Assembly: GCA_024235615.1 (NCBI GenBank)
Contig: JACKMB010000001.1
Span: 806,001 to 870,000 of the forward strand
Reading direction: 5' to 3'
From: Thauera sp.
Lineage (GTDB): Bacteria > Pseudomonadota > Gammaproteobacteria > Burkholderiales > Rhodocyclaceae
DNA: 64,000 bases
The notes below the pieces were generated by a model. The model was not told the DNA's origin and ran no database searches. It saw only the letters and a list, made by a program, of their open reading frames with translations. Shown piece by piece: positions 37,006 through 46,825 of the stretch (the first letter of the stretch is position 1; each line of letters opens with the position of its first letter). The translations under genes and the position numbers were made by a program.

Positions 37006-39021
37006 ATGCAGTCGACCCGCAACGTCCAGCCCCCGGTCTTCAACCCCATCACCGGCGCCATCCGCGCCCTCGCGATGGACGCGGTGCAGCAGGCCAACTC
37101 CGGCCACCCGGGCGCACCCATGGGCATGGCCGAGATCGCCGAAGTCCTCTGGCGCCACCACCTCAAGCACAACCCGGCCAACCCCAGGTGGGCCGACCGC
37201 GACCGCTTCGTGCTGTCGAACGGCCACGGCTCCATGCTGATCTACGCGCTCCTCCACCTCACCGGCTACGACCTGCCGATCGAGGAGCTCAAGCGCTTCC
37301 GCCAGCTCCACAGCAAGACCCCCGGCCACCCCGAATACGGCTACGCCCCCGGCATCGAGACCACCACCGGCCCGCTCGGCCAGGGCATCACCAACGCCGT
37401 CGGCATGGCGCTGGCCGAGAAGATCCTCGCCGCCGAGTTCAACCGTCCCGGCCACGACATCGTCAACCACAACACCTATGTCTTCCTCGGCGACGGCTGC
37501 CTGATGGAAGGCATCTCGCACGAAGCCTGCTCGCTCGCCGGCACCTGGGGCCTGGGCAAGCTGGTCGCCTTCTACGACGACAACAACATCTCGATCGACG
37601 GCCATGTGCAGGGCTGGTTCACCGACGACACGCCGAAAAGGTTCGAAGCCTACGGCTGGCAGGTGATCCGCGACGTGCAGGGTCACGACCCGGTCGCCAT
37701 CGAAGCCGCCATCCAGCAGGCCAAGGCCAACACCGCCCAGCCCACGCTGATCTGCTGCAAGACCATCATCGGCGCCGGCGCGCCCAACAAGCAGGACAGC
37801 CACGACGTGCACGGCGCCCCGCTCGGCGCCGCCGAGATCGAGGCCGCGCGCGCCCATATCGGCTGGAACCACCCGCCCTTCCACGTTCCGGCCGACATCT
37901 ACGCCGCCTGGGATGCCCGCACCAAGGGTGCCTCGCTCGAGGCGCAGTGGAACGCCGCGTTCGCCGCCTACCGTGCCGCCCACCCCGAGCTCGCCGCCGA
38001 GTTCGAGCGCCGCATGGCCGGCAATCTGCCCGCCGACTGGGATGCCCACGTCGCCGCTGTGCTCGCCAAGGTCACCGACAAGGCCGAGACCATCGCCACC
38101 CGCAAAGCCAGCCAGAACGCCATCGAGGCCTACGCGCCCAAGCTGCCCGAACTGCTCGGCGGCTCGGCCGACCTCGCCGGCTCCAACCTGACGCTGTGGT
38201 CGGGCGCCAAGGGCGTCGGCAAGACCAGCGGCGGCAACTATGTCTACTACGGCGTGCGCGAGTTCGGCATGGCCGCGATCGCCAACGGTGTCGCGCTGCA
38301 CGGCGGCCTCATCCCCTACACCGCCACCTTCCTGATGTTCAGCGAGTACGCGCGCAACGCCCTGCGCATGGCCGCGCTGATGAAGGTCCGCCAGATCTTC
38401 GTGTTCACCCACGACTCGATCGGCCTCGGCGAGGACGGCCCCACCCACCAGCCGGTGGAACAGACCGCGACGCTGCGCCTGATCCCCAACATGGACGTGT
38501 GGCGCCCCTGCGACACCACCGAATCCGCGGTGGCATGGGCGAACGCGATCGAGCGCAAGGATGGCCCCACCTCGATGTGCTTCTCGCGCCAGAACCTGCC
38601 CTTCCAGGCGCGCAGCGCCGAGCAGGTCGCGGCCATCCGCAAGGGCGGCTACGTGCTGTCCGAGGCTGCGGGTGGCAAGCCGCAGGCGGTGATCCTCGCC
38701 ACCGGCTCCGAGGTCGCGCTCGCCATGGCCGCGCAGAAGACGCTGGCCGACCAAGGCGTCGCGGTGCGCGTGGTGTCCATGCCCTCGACCAACGTCTTCG
38801 ACCGCCAGGACGCCGCATACAAGGCGAGCGTGCTGCCCGCCGGCCTGCCGCGCGTCGCGGTCGAGGCCGGCACGACCGACGGCTGGTACAAGTACGTCGG
38901 CCTCGAGGGCCGCGTGATCGGCATCGACCGTTTCGGCGAGTCGGCCCCGGCGGGCGAGCTCTTCAAGTATTTCGGCATCACCGCGGATGCGGTGGTGCAG
39001 GCAGTGAAGTCGGTGCTCTGA
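37006..39021 (+). CDS. tkt: Transketolase, copy 1
   Basis: A 671-residue thiamine diphosphate enzyme moving two-carbon units between sugar phosphates in the pentose phosphate and Calvin pathways. ThDP and metal motifs are [17 protein letters not shown] near residue 30, [18 protein letters not shown], the [18 protein letters not shown] pyrophosphate motif near residue 155, and the [18 protein letters not shown] region near residue 470. Length is normal. It is first of a tkt-gap-pgk cluster. The second copy in the cbb operon is 31 residues longer and differs most at the C-terminus. Confidence 0.96.
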   Translation: MQSTRNVQPPVFNPITGAIRALAMDAVQQANSGHPGAPMGMAEIAEVLWRHHLKHNPANPRWADRDRFVLSNGHGSMLIYALLHLTGYDLPIEELKRFRQLHSKTPGHPEYGYAPGIETTTGPLGQGITNAVGMALAEKILAAEFNRPGHDIVNHNTYVFLGDGCLMEGISHEACSLAGTWGLGKLVAFYDDNNISIDGHVQGWFTDDTPKRFEAYGWQVIRDVQGHDPVAIEAAIQQAKANTAQPTLICCKTIIGAGAPNKQDSHDVHGAPLGAAEIEAARAHIGWNHPPFHVPADIYAAWDARTKGASLEAQWNAAFAAYRAAHPELAAEFERRMAGNLPADWDAHVAAVLAKVTDKAETIATRKASQNAIEAYAPKLPELLGGSADLAGSNLTLWSGAKGVGKTSGGNYVYYGVREFGMAAIANGVALHGGLIPYTATFLMFSEYARNALRMAALMKVRQIFVFTHDSIGLGEDGPTHQPVEQTATLRLIPNMDVWRPCDTTESAVAWANAIERKDGPTSMCFSRQNLPFQARSAEQVAAIRKGGYVLSEAAGGKPQAVILATGSEVALAMAAQKTLADQGVAVRVVSMPSTNVFDRQDAAYKASVLPAGLPRVAVEAGTTDGWYKYVGLEGRVIGIDRFGESAPAGELFKYFGITADAVVQAVKSVL

Positions 39022-39033
39022 CGAGACCCTGGC

Positions 39034-39066
39034 GCGGGAGCGGTTCCGGAAACGGACCGCTCCCGC
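39034..39066 (+). other. Strong hairpin between tkt copy 1 and gap
   Basis: Perfect 11-bp arms, GCGGGAGCGGT (39034-39044) and ACCGCTCCCGC (39056-39066), enclose 11 nt, with no T-run. The GGGAGCGG heads resemble the REP-like units at 52514-52580, so it may be a REP-type palindrome rather than a terminator. Confidence 0.55.
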
Positions 39067-39158
39067 CGCACATCAGGACATGGTCCCGCGCGGACCGGCA
39101 GGGCAGCAGCAAACACAAATCACCCGGTTTTTCACCGTTATCTCAGGGAGAAGCAACG

Positions 39159-40187
<1,029 letters not shown>

Positions 40188-40207
40188 GCCCGACCCCAGT
40201 CGAACCG

Positions 40208-40232
40208 ACGCCCTGCCCTGCAGGGCGTTTTT
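40208..40232 (+). terminator. Terminator or attenuator between gap and pgk copy 1
   Basis: ACGCCCTG (40208-40215) pairs with CAGGGCGT (40221-40228) over a 5-nt loop and is followed by T5. It sits only 18 nt before the pgk start, so partial read-through is expected if the cluster is an operon. Confidence 0.75.
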
Positions 40233-40249
40233 CCAGGATCGAACGAATC

Positions 40250-41434
40250 ATGCAAGTCAAGAAACTCACCGACCTCGACGTGCGCGGCAAGAAGGTCTTC
40301 ATCCGCGCCGACCTCAACGTGCCGCAGGACGACGCCGGCAACATCACCGAGGACACCCGCATCCGCGCCTCGCTGCCGTCGATCCAGTACTGCCTGGACA
40401 ACGGCGCCGCGGTGATGGTCACCTCCCACCTCGGCCGCCCCACCGAAGGCACGGTCGGCCCCGACGACACCCTGGCCCCGGTGGCGGTACGCCTCGGCCA
40501 GCTGCTGCACCGCCCGGTGCGCCTGGTGGCCGACTGGGTCGAGGGCGGCTTCGAGCTCAAGCCGGGCGAGGTCGTCCTGCTCGAGAACTGCCGCTGCAAC
40601 AAGGGCGAGAAGAAGGACAACGAAGAGCTGGCGAAGAAGATGGCCGCGCTGTGCGACGTCTACGTCAATGACGCCTTCGGCACCGCCCACCGTGCCGAGG
40701 CCACCACCCACGGCATCGCCCGCTTCGCCCCGGTGGCCTGCGCCGGCATCCTGATGGGCGCCGAGATCGACGCGCTCGGCAAGGCCCTGCAGTCGCCGCA
40801 GCGCCCGCTGGTGGCGATCGTCGGCGGCTCCAAGGTGTCGTCCAAGCTCACCATCCTGAAGTCGCTCGCCGACAAGGTCGACCAGCTCATCGTCGGCGGC
40901 GGCATCGCCAACACCTTCCTGCTCGCCTCCGGCAAGCGCATCGGCGAGTCGCTCGCCGAGCCCGAGCTGGTCAAGGAGGCGCAGGCGATCATGGACATGA
41001 TGAAGGCGCGCGGCGCCGAGGTGCCGCTGCCGGTCGACGTCGTCGTCGCCGACGAGGTCTCCGCGCTGGCGCGCGCCAACCGCATTCCGGTCGAAGAGGT
41101 CGGCGCGCACGACCGCATCCTCGATGTCGGCCCGAAGACCGCCGCCAAGCTCTCGGAGATCATCGCCAACGCCGGCACCATCGTGTGGAACGGCCCGGTG
41201 GGCGTGTTCGAGCTGCCCCAGTTCGCCGGCGGCACCAAGATGATGGCCTCGGCCATCGCGCACTCCGAGGCCTTCTCGATCGCCGGCGGCGGCGACACCC
41301 TGGCGGCCATCGCGAAGTTCCACATCGCCGAGGACGTGGGCTACATCTCCACCGGCGGCGGCGCCTTCCTCGAGTTCCTCGAGGGCAAGACCCTGCCGGC
41401 GATCGCTGCGCTGGAAGCGCGCTTCAAGGACTGA
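40250..41434 (+). CDS. pgk: Phosphoglycerate kinase, copy 1
   Basis: A 394-residue monomeric kinase transferring phosphate between 1,3-bisphosphoglycerate and ADP. Signatures are [11 protein letters not shown] near residue 15, [38 protein letters not shown] near residue 193, and the nucleotide loop [16 protein letters not shown] with GGGDTLAAI. It follows gap by 62 nt across a terminator-like hairpin, and its 3' side faces the tandem repeat array. A second, 412-residue copy is in the cbb operon. Confidence 0.96.
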   Translation: MQVKKLTDLDVRGKKVFIRADLNVPQDDAGNITEDTRIRASLPSIQYCLDNGAAVMVTSHLGRPTEGTVGPDDTLAPVAVRLGQLLHRPVRLVADWVEGGFELKPGEVVLLENCRCNKGEKKDNEELAKKMAALCDVYVNDAFGTAHRAEATTHGIARFAPVACAGILMGAEIDALGKALQSPQRPLVAIVGGSKVSSKLTILKSLADKVDQLIVGGGIANTFLLASGKRIGESLAEPELVKEAQAIMDMMKARGAEVPLPVDVVVADEVSALARANRIPVEEVGAHDRILDVGPKTAAKLSEIIANAGTIVWNGPVGVFELPQFAGGTKMMASAIAHSEAFSIAGGGDTLAAIAKFHIAEDVGYISTGGGAFLEFLEGKTLPAIAALEARFKD

Positions 41435-41463
41435 GGCGCACAGGCAGTCGAGCCGCCGCGGGC

Positions 41464-41770
41464 GCGGGCTGGGTCGCCGCGTTCGCGCCTGCCGGCGCTC
41501 CTACAGGGGCGTGGTGTGGGCTGGATTGCCGCGTTCGCGCCTGCCGGCGCTCCTACGGGGGCGAGGTGCGGGCTGGATCGCCGCGTTCGCGCCTGCCGGC
41601 GCTCCTACAGGGGCGTGGTGCGGGCTGGATTGCTGCGTTCGCGCCTGCCGGCGCTCCTACAAGGGCGTGGTGCGGGCTGGATTGCTGCGTTCGCGCCTGC
41701 CGGCGCTCCTACAAGGGCGTGGTGCGGGCTGGATTGCCGCGTTCGCTGGCGCTCGTGCAGGGCCTCGGTG
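41464..41770. repeat. Tandem array of five 52-bp REP-like repeats plus a decayed sixth
   Basis: Units of exactly 52 bp begin at 41464, 41516, 41568, 41620 and 41672, with a degenerate sixth from 41724. Each carries a 23-nt core that starts TTCGCGCC and ends GCGCTCCTAC, at 41482, 41534, 41586, 41638 and 41690; the core folds as GCGCC-TGCC-GGCGC and, read on the minus strand, opens with GTAGGAG, the head of known REP elements. Units differ at only a few bases. 52 is not a multiple of three and the frames shift, so it is not a repeat protein. It fills the gap between the convergent pgk and frdB ends. Confidence 0.9.
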
Positions 41771-41783
41771 GGTGGTGGTTTAT

Positions 41784-41806
41784 GTAGGAGCGCCGGCAGG
41801 CGCGAA
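41784..41806 (-). repeat. Inverted copy of the REP-like core
   Basis: A 23-nt exact reverse complement of the array core (GTAGGAGCGCCGG onward) closes the array 72 nt after the last full core. Together they can form a long stem, the usual paired arrangement of REP elements. Confidence 0.85.
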
Positions 41807-41851
41807 TGTGGCCTTGGAGCTTGCGACGCGAGCCGCAATGGCGGCCGCGGT

Positions 41852-42589
41852 TCAGCCCCGCCGCAGCCAGCGCACCCCCTGCCCCGCCATCTTGCGGCGC
41901 AGCCAGGCGAGCTGGGTCTGCAGGGGCAGCTCCTTGGGACAGAGGTCGTTGCAGGCCAGCAGGCTCATGCAGCCGAAGATGCCTTCGTCGTTGCCGACGA
42001 GCTCGTAGAAATCGGCATCGTCGCGCGTATCCGCCGGGTCGAGGCGGAAACGCGCGATCTTGTTGAGGCCGACCGCACCGACGAAGCCCTCGCGCATCTG
42101 CGCGGTCGCGCACGCGGCGATGCAGCAGCCGCACTCGATGCAGCGATCGAGCTCATAGACCTCCTCGGCGAGCGCCGGCTCCATGCGCGCCTCCAGGCGG
42201 TCGAGGTCGGGCTCGGCGTCGAGATGCACCCAGGTCTGCAGGCGCTCGGCGAGCTCGCGCATCCAGCTCCCGACATCCACCGACAGGTCGGCCACCAGGC
42301 GGAACACCGGCAGCGGGTAGAGGCTGAACGCCGCCGGCAGCGTGCTCGTCAGCGTGCGGCAGGCCAGCCCGGGGCGACCGTCGATCACCATCGCGCACGC
42401 GCCGCACACCCCCGCACGGCAGACGAAGTCGAAGTTGAGGTCGGGCGCCTGGGTGTCGCGGATCGCGTTGAGCGCGATGAACAGCGTCATCCCCGGCTGC
42501 TCGTCGAGCTCGTAGTCGACCAGGCGCGGCGCGCTCTGCGGGTCGCGCGGGTTGTGGCGGAAGATCGAGATCTTCAGGCGGCGGCTCAT
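41852..42589 (-). CDS. frdB: Quinol:fumarate reductase iron-sulfur subunit FrdB
   Basis: A 245-residue electron-transfer subunit. Cysteines for the [2Fe-2S] cluster lie in CRAGVCGACAM near residue 57, for the [4Fe-4S] in CIECGCCIAAC near residue 148, and for the [3Fe-4S] in CMSLLACNDLCP near residue 206. It passes electrons between the haems of FrdC and the flavin of FrdA. The ATG overlaps the frdA stop (ATGA). The order C-A-B and the close resemblance to the Wolinella enzyme mark it as fumarate reductase type rather than SdhB, though reverse operation is possible. Confidence 0.9.
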   Translation of the reverse strand: MSRRLKISIFRHNPRDPQSAPRLVDYELDEQPGMTLFIALNAIRDTQAPDLNFDFVCRAGVCGACAMVIDGRPGLACRTLTSTLPAAFSLYPLPVFRLVADLSVDVGSWMRELAERLQTWVHLDAEPDLDRLEARMEPALAEEVYELDRCIECGCCIAACATAQMREGFVGAVGLNKIARFRLDPADTRDDADFYELVGNDEGIFGCMSLLACNDLCPKELPLQTQLAWLRRKMAGQGVRWLRRG

Positions 42590-44589
42590 CGCGGCGCTCC
42601 TTCTTCGATGTCGGCGAGGCGTTCGTTGTCGCCGCGATAGCGCTCGGGCAGGCGCATGCGGAAATCCAGCAGTGCGGCCTGCAGCGGGGTGCGCCCGGCG
42701 CCTTCGAGGCGGGCACGGATCGATTCGATCTCGGCCTCGCGCAGCGCGGTGGCCGGGTGCTCGACGATGTTGCGCGTGCCATAGCCGCGGAAGCCGGGCG
42801 GCAGCTCCATGTGCTCCACCGTGATCGGCTCGTACTCCAGCACCGGCGCGGACGCCCCCGTCGGCCACCACGCCAGCGTGCGGCGCAGCCAGTCACGGTC
42901 GTTGCGCGCCGGGTAGTCCTCGCGCGCGTGCGCGCCGCGGCTCTCGCGGCGCTCGAGCGCGCCCTGCGCGGCACACAGCGCGAGCGCGAGCATGCGCGGC
43001 AGCCGGTAGGCGGCGACCAGCTCCGGGTTGGCGTCGAGATGGCTGCTCGCGATGCCGACCCGCAGCGCGCGCGCGTGCAGGTCGGCCAGCCTGGCGACCG
43101 CGCTGCGCAGCCCCGCCTCGTTGCGGAACAGGCCGACGTGCTCGGTCATCGTCGCCTCCATCTCGCGCCGCAGCGAGGTCGCGCTGTCACCGCCCGCCGC
43201 GGGCGCCGGACGCGCCGCGATTGCCTCCAGGGCGGCGCGCTCGCGGCCGACGAACTCGCGCGCAAGCCCGGGCGAGAACTGCAATGCGCCGGCGTGCGAC
43301 TCGACAAAGTCGGCGACGTACTCGCCCACCAGCATGCCCGCCACCACCGTCTCGGCAAGCGAGTTGCCGCCCAGGCGGTTGAAGCCGTGCAGGTCCCAGC
43401 ACGCCGCCTCGCCCACCGCAAACAGGCCGCGCAGCGAGGGCGACTCGCCGCGGTGGTCGGTGCGGATGCCGCCCATCGAATAGTGCTGGGTCGGCCGCAC
43501 CGGGATCCAGTCGCGCGCCGGGTCGATGCCGAGGAAGTGGCGACAGATGTCCTTCACCTCGCGCAGCTTGTGGTCGATGTGCGCAGCGCCGAGCACCGCG
43601 ATGTCCAGCCACAGATGCTCGCCGGCGGCCGACTTGACGCCCTTGCCGCGGCGCATGTGCTCGGCCATGCGGCGCGAGACCACGTCGCGCGAGGCCAGCT
43701 CCGCCTTCTCCGGCTCGTAATCGGGCATGAAGCGGTGGCCGTCGACGTCGCGCAGCAGGCCGCCGTCGCCACGGCAGCCCTCGGTGACGAGGATGCCGGC
43801 GGGCACGATCGCGGTGGGGTGGAACTGCACCGCCTCCATGTTGGCCAGGCGCGCCACCCCGGTCTCGAGCGCGATCGCCGCGCCCATGCCCTCGTTGATC
43901 AACGCGTTGGTCGAGATACCCCAGATGCGGCCGAAGCCGCCGGTGGCGATCACCGTGGCCGCGGCCAGGATGGCGTACAGCTCGCCCGTCTCCAGGTCGC
44001 GCACCACCGCGCCCTGGCAGCGTCCGCCGTCGTGGATCAGCGCCACCGCCTCGCTGCGGTTGCGCACCGGGATGCCCTCGGCCACCGCGCGGTCGCCGAG
44101 CGCGTAGAGCATGGTGTGGCCGGTGCCGTCGGCGGTGTAGCAGGTGCGCCACTTGCGCGTGCCGCCGAAGTCGCGCGCGGTGATGAGGCCGTGGGCCTCG
44201 TCGCGCTCGGTCAGCGTGACGCGCTCGCCGTTGATGACCGCCTCGTGCGCGCCGCGCTGCACGCGGTTCCAGGGCACGCCCCAGGCCGCGAGCTCGCGCA
44301 CCGCCTTGGGCGCCATGTGGGCGAACATGCGCGCGACGAGTTGGTCGCAGCCCCAGTCCGAGCCGCGCACGGTGTCGCCGAAGTGCACGTCCTCGTTGTC
44401 GCCCATGCCCTTGAAGGCGTTGCCCAGGCTGGCCTGCATGCCGCCCTGCGCCGCCACCGAGTGCGAGCGCTTGGCCGGCACCAGCGACAGCACCTCGACG
44501 CGCAACCCGCGCCGGGCCGCGCCCACCGCGGTGCGCAGGCCGGCGAGGCCGCCGCCCGCGACCAGCACGTCGGTGTATTCGATCCTCAT
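42586..44589 (-). CDS. frdA: Quinol:fumarate reductase flavoprotein subunit FrdA
   Basis: A 667-residue flavoprotein. The FAD-binding start is VLVAGGGLAGLRTAVGAA, and His43 in RSHSVAAQGGMQASLGN is the covalent FAD attachment site, at the same number as I recall for Wolinella FrdA. Active-site features include HPTAIVPAGILVTEGCRGDG near residue 260, RDVVSRRM and the HYSMGG motif near residue 380, then ESRGAHAREDYP. The sequence is much closer to the epsilonproteobacterial QFR family than to betaproteobacterial SdhA (from family knowledge). Overlaps both frdC and frdB by 4 nt. Confidence 0.92.
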   Translation of the reverse strand: MRIEYTDVLVAGGGLAGLRTAVGAARRGLRVEVLSLVPAKRSHSVAAQGGMQASLGNAFKGMGDNEDVHFGDTVRGSDWGCDQLVARMFAHMAPKAVRELAAWGVPWNRVQRGAHEAVINGERVTLTERDEAHGLITARDFGGTRKWRTCYTADGTGHTMLYALGDRAVAEGIPVRNRSEAVALIHDGGRCQGAVVRDLETGELYAILAAATVIATGGFGRIWGISTNALINEGMGAAIALETGVARLANMEAVQFHPTAIVPAGILVTEGCRGDGGLLRDVDGHRFMPDYEPEKAELASRDVVSRRMAEHMRRGKGVKSAAGEHLWLDIAVLGAAHIDHKLREVKDICRHFLGIDPARDWIPVRPTQHYSMGGIRTDHRGESPSLRGLFAVGEAACWDLHGFNRLGGNSLAETVVAGMLVGEYVADFVESHAGALQFSPGLAREFVGRERAALEAIAARPAPAAGGDSATSLRREMEATMTEHVGLFRNEAGLRSAVARLADLHARALRVGIASSHLDANPELVAAYRLPRMLALALCAAQGALERRESRGAHAREDYPARNDRDWLRRTLAWWPTGASAPVLEYEPITVEHMELPPGFRGYGTRNIVEHPATALREAEIESIRARLEGAGRTPLQAALLDFRMRLPERYRGDNERLADIEEGAPR

Positions 44590-45350
44590 CGCGCCTCCTC
44601 GGCCGCAGTCGTTCCGCGCTGCCAGGTCGGCACGTAGCGCTCGCCGGCGCGCGGCGCATGCTCGATGCCCATGCGGATCTCCGCCAGCAGCGTGGTCAGC
44701 CCCAGGGTGAGCAGGAAGGCGATCAGCCCCCACATCGCCCACTTCAGCCGGCGCCGGCTGGCGCGCGCGTCGCGGCCCTCGAACCAGCCCCACTTCACCG
44801 CCAGGCGGTACAGGCCCACGCTGCCATGCACCTCGACCGCGAACAGCAGCGCCAGGTACAGCGGCCAGAAGCCGCCGGTCCACACGCGGTCGGCGGATTC
44901 GAACGGCCCGATCAGGTCGGGATGCGTGAACATGGCGTACAGATGCACCGGCGCGAGGAAGAACATCGCAAAGCCGGTGGCCACCTGCACGAACCACAGC
45001 GTGGTGTCGCCATGGCGCAGGCGGCTGCCGTGGCGCGCGGCGATGCGGTACTGGCGCCAGTCGGCAGGAAACTTGCGCAGCGCCAGCAAGGCATGCAGCG
45101 CGAACAGCGCGGCGATCGCGGCGACGAAGGCCAACACCAGCCAGGCCTGCGGGCGCGGCAGGAAGAAGTAGCCCTCGAAGAAGCGCGCCACGCTCCAGGC
45201 GAAGTCCGCGCTGATCAGGATCGCGGAGACGAAGCCCATGTGCAGCCACATGAAGAGGGCGAGGGCGAGGCCGGAGAGTGCCTGGAGCAGGTCCAGGCGC
45301 GCCGGCCAGAGCGACGCGGCCGAAGCCGCGCGAGATCGCGGGAGCGTCAT
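44586..45350 (-). CDS. frdC: Quinol:fumarate reductase dihaem cytochrome b subunit FrdC
   Basis: A 254-residue membrane anchor with five helices. His37, His86, His136 and His175 fit the four axial haem ligands of Wolinella FrdC (44, 93, 143, 182) with a constant offset of seven. Glu59 matches the menaquinol-site Glu66, and Glu173 matches the proton-pathway Glu180. The stretches LRHGDTTLWFVQVATGFAMF and AVEVHGSVGLYRLAVKWGWF are nearly family-identical. This predicts a menaquinol-type dihaem QFR with the E-pathway. First gene of the leftward frdCAB operon. Confidence 0.93.
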   Translation of the reverse strand: MTLPRSRAASAASLWPARLDLLQALSGLALALFMWLHMGFVSAILISADFAWSVARFFEGYFFLPRPQAWLVLAFVAAIAALFALHALLALRKFPADWRQYRIAARHGSRLRHGDTTLWFVQVATGFAMFFLAPVHLYAMFTHPDLIGPFESADRVWTGGFWPLYLALLFAVEVHGSVGLYRLAVKWGWFEGRDARASRRRLKWAMWGLIAFLLTLGLTTLLAEIRMGIEHAPRAGERYVPTWQRGTTAAEEAR

Positions 45351-45379
45351 GAGGATGCGGTTTGCGGGACAGGCAGCAC

Positions 45380-45407
45380 ACTATACAACGAATGCCGCAG
45401 TGCACAA
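45380..45407 (-). promoter_or_regulatory. Candidate promoter of frdCAB
   Basis: On the minus strand TTGTGC (45407-45402) and TATAGT (45385-45380) are 16 nt apart, and the frdC ATG follows 29 nt later. No FNR/Anr-type TTGAT-N4-ATCAA box is visible in this gap, so oxygen control is not evident from sequence. Confidence 0.55.
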
Positions 45408-45534
45408 CGCGCAGCGCCTGGCCACACACCCTTCGCAGCCTCGACCAGTGGATTAAGTCACACTCCTCGTTGCCGCAACGCAACAGCGTAAAGCGCGAAG
45501 ACCTCTCCGGAAAGGCAGAGGCCTCCCCCGGCGC

Positions 45535-46650
45535 TCACACCAAGCTCGCCGTCCGCGGGCGACGAAAGATGCCGAGGAAAAACACCCCGACCACGAGCAG
45601 CGCGGGCAGGGAAGGCTCGGGAACAAAGGCGGCGCGCACCTGGCGGTACATCGCGTCGGCAAGGATCACATGGGCAGCCGCGGACGGATGCACCACGTCC
45701 CAGAACAGGTGCTCATCGGGGTTCGCACAGATCGTCGGCGCCGGCGCACCGGGTGTCGGTGCGAGGTACAAACCCTGCAGGCAGGCGGTTTCGATGTCGC
45801 TGAAGCCATTCGCTGCAGGACTCCGCACCACCTCGTCGAGCAGGCCGAAGGCGTCGAAGCGCAGCACCTCGAGCTCGGGGACCCCGGCGAAGGACCGCAA
45901 GGCCTGGTCGATCGCCTGGTTGAACGCGATGCTGTACTGGCGCGCAGCTTCCTGCGCCTGCGCGCCGAAGGCCGCCACCACCGGCATCGCGCCGATGTCC
46001 GGCACGGTGGGCACCATGAACTGGCGCGCGCCCAGCCCGACCAGCCCGCCGATCACGCCGGCCACGTCCCCCGCCGCCTCGACCAGGCGGGCGCCGGCGG
46101 CGTCGGGACCGCTCACCTGGGCGAGGCGCAGCACGTCCTGCAGGTCGTTCGCGCCCGCCCACACCAGATACAGCGCCGAGGCGTCGGCAGCGCCCCCGGC
46201 GAGCCCGTCGCGGTAGCGCCCGAACTGTCCGGTGAGACTGAAGGACGCGAAGTTGGCCGGCCACGCGAGGGGCGGCAGGCCGTTGGCGTCGACGTCGAAG
46301 GAGTGGTAGCGCGACCGCGCCCCGCCCACGGCAAAGTTCGTACCGCCCGGCAGCGCCGCCGGGGCGAGCTCCCCGGGAAGGCTCAACTGGTCCCACAGGC
46401 GCTCGGCATACACCGGACCATTGGTGAAGGTCCCCTGGGCATAGGGGGGCGACACCGGGATCGCGAGGCCGCCGGTCACGGGATTGGCCTGACCGGTCCA
46501 CGCATACAGGTTGCCCGTATCGGACAGGCTGTCGCCGAATACGTACAGGCTCGACGGCAGCGCGTGGGCGCTTGCCGACAGCATGCACAAGGCGACGCTC
46601 GACACCGCCATCGCCGCTGCGCGACGGCTCGCTTTGACGGGTGGGGCCAT
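45535..46650 (-). CDS. SGNH/GDSL-family hydrolase with PEP-CTERM sorting signal
   Basis: A 371-residue exported esterase/lipase-like protein. Residues 1-31 are a signal peptide (ending AHA). The catalytic serine is in FGDSLSDTGN near residue 38, the oxyanion Gly and Asn are in block III (WAGANDLQDVL), and the catalytic Asp-His pair is in FWDVVHPSAAAH near residue 320. The C-terminus reads VPEPSLPALLVVGVFFLG followed by an arginine cluster, the PEP-CTERM signal that targets proteins to an exosortase linked to exopolysaccharide production. The exosortase itself is not in the window. GGAGGAG precedes the ATG. Confidence 0.9.
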   Translation of the reverse strand: MAPPVKASRRAAAMAVSSVALCMLSASAHALPSSLYVFGDSLSDTGNLYAWTGQANPVTGGLAIPVSPPYAQGTFTNGPVYAERLWDQLSLPGELAPAALPGGTNFAVGGARSRYHSFDVDANGLPPLAWPANFASFSLTGQFGRYRDGLAGGAADASALYLVWAGANDLQDVLRLAQVSGPDAAGARLVEAAGDVAGVIGGLVGLGARQFMVPTVPDIGAMPVVAAFGAQAQEAARQYSIAFNQAIDQALRSFAGVPELEVLRFDAFGLLDEVVRSPAANGFSDIETACLQGLYLAPTPGAPAPTICANPDEHLFWDVVHPSAAAHVILADAMYRQVRAAFVPEPSLPALLVVGVFFLGIFRRPRTASLV

Positions 46651-46825
46651 GGTGCTCCTCCAGTGTAGGGTGAGGCTGGTGCCGCCAGCCGGGTGCCATC
46701 CGCAGACAAGCTTTATTCAATATATGCCACGGCGGCCGCTCCGCAAGAAGCACGCGCCGCGCGCGAGGTCGCCGATGCGGCCGCGCTGCTAGAATGCCGG
46801 CACGCCACCGACCGGAGCAGCCCGG

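Noticed and set aside
36727-38754. A 675-codon leftward frame over tkt copy 1
   Set aside because: It is an antisense shadow of transketolase; a similar shadow occurs over the second transketolase.
41464-41770. CRISPR-like appearance of regular repeats
   Set aside because: The whole 52-bp unit repeats, linker included; there are no unique spacers and no cas genes, so it is a tandem REP-like array.
41511-42640. Open frames through the repeat array suggesting a repeat protein
   Set aside because: The 52-bp period is not a multiple of three, the frames shift from unit to unit, and the frames run on antisense to frdB.
45351-45534. FNR/Anr box for frdCAB
   Set aside because: No TTGAT-N4-ATCAA or close variant is present; a TTGCCGCAA palindrome near 45469 does not fit the consensus.
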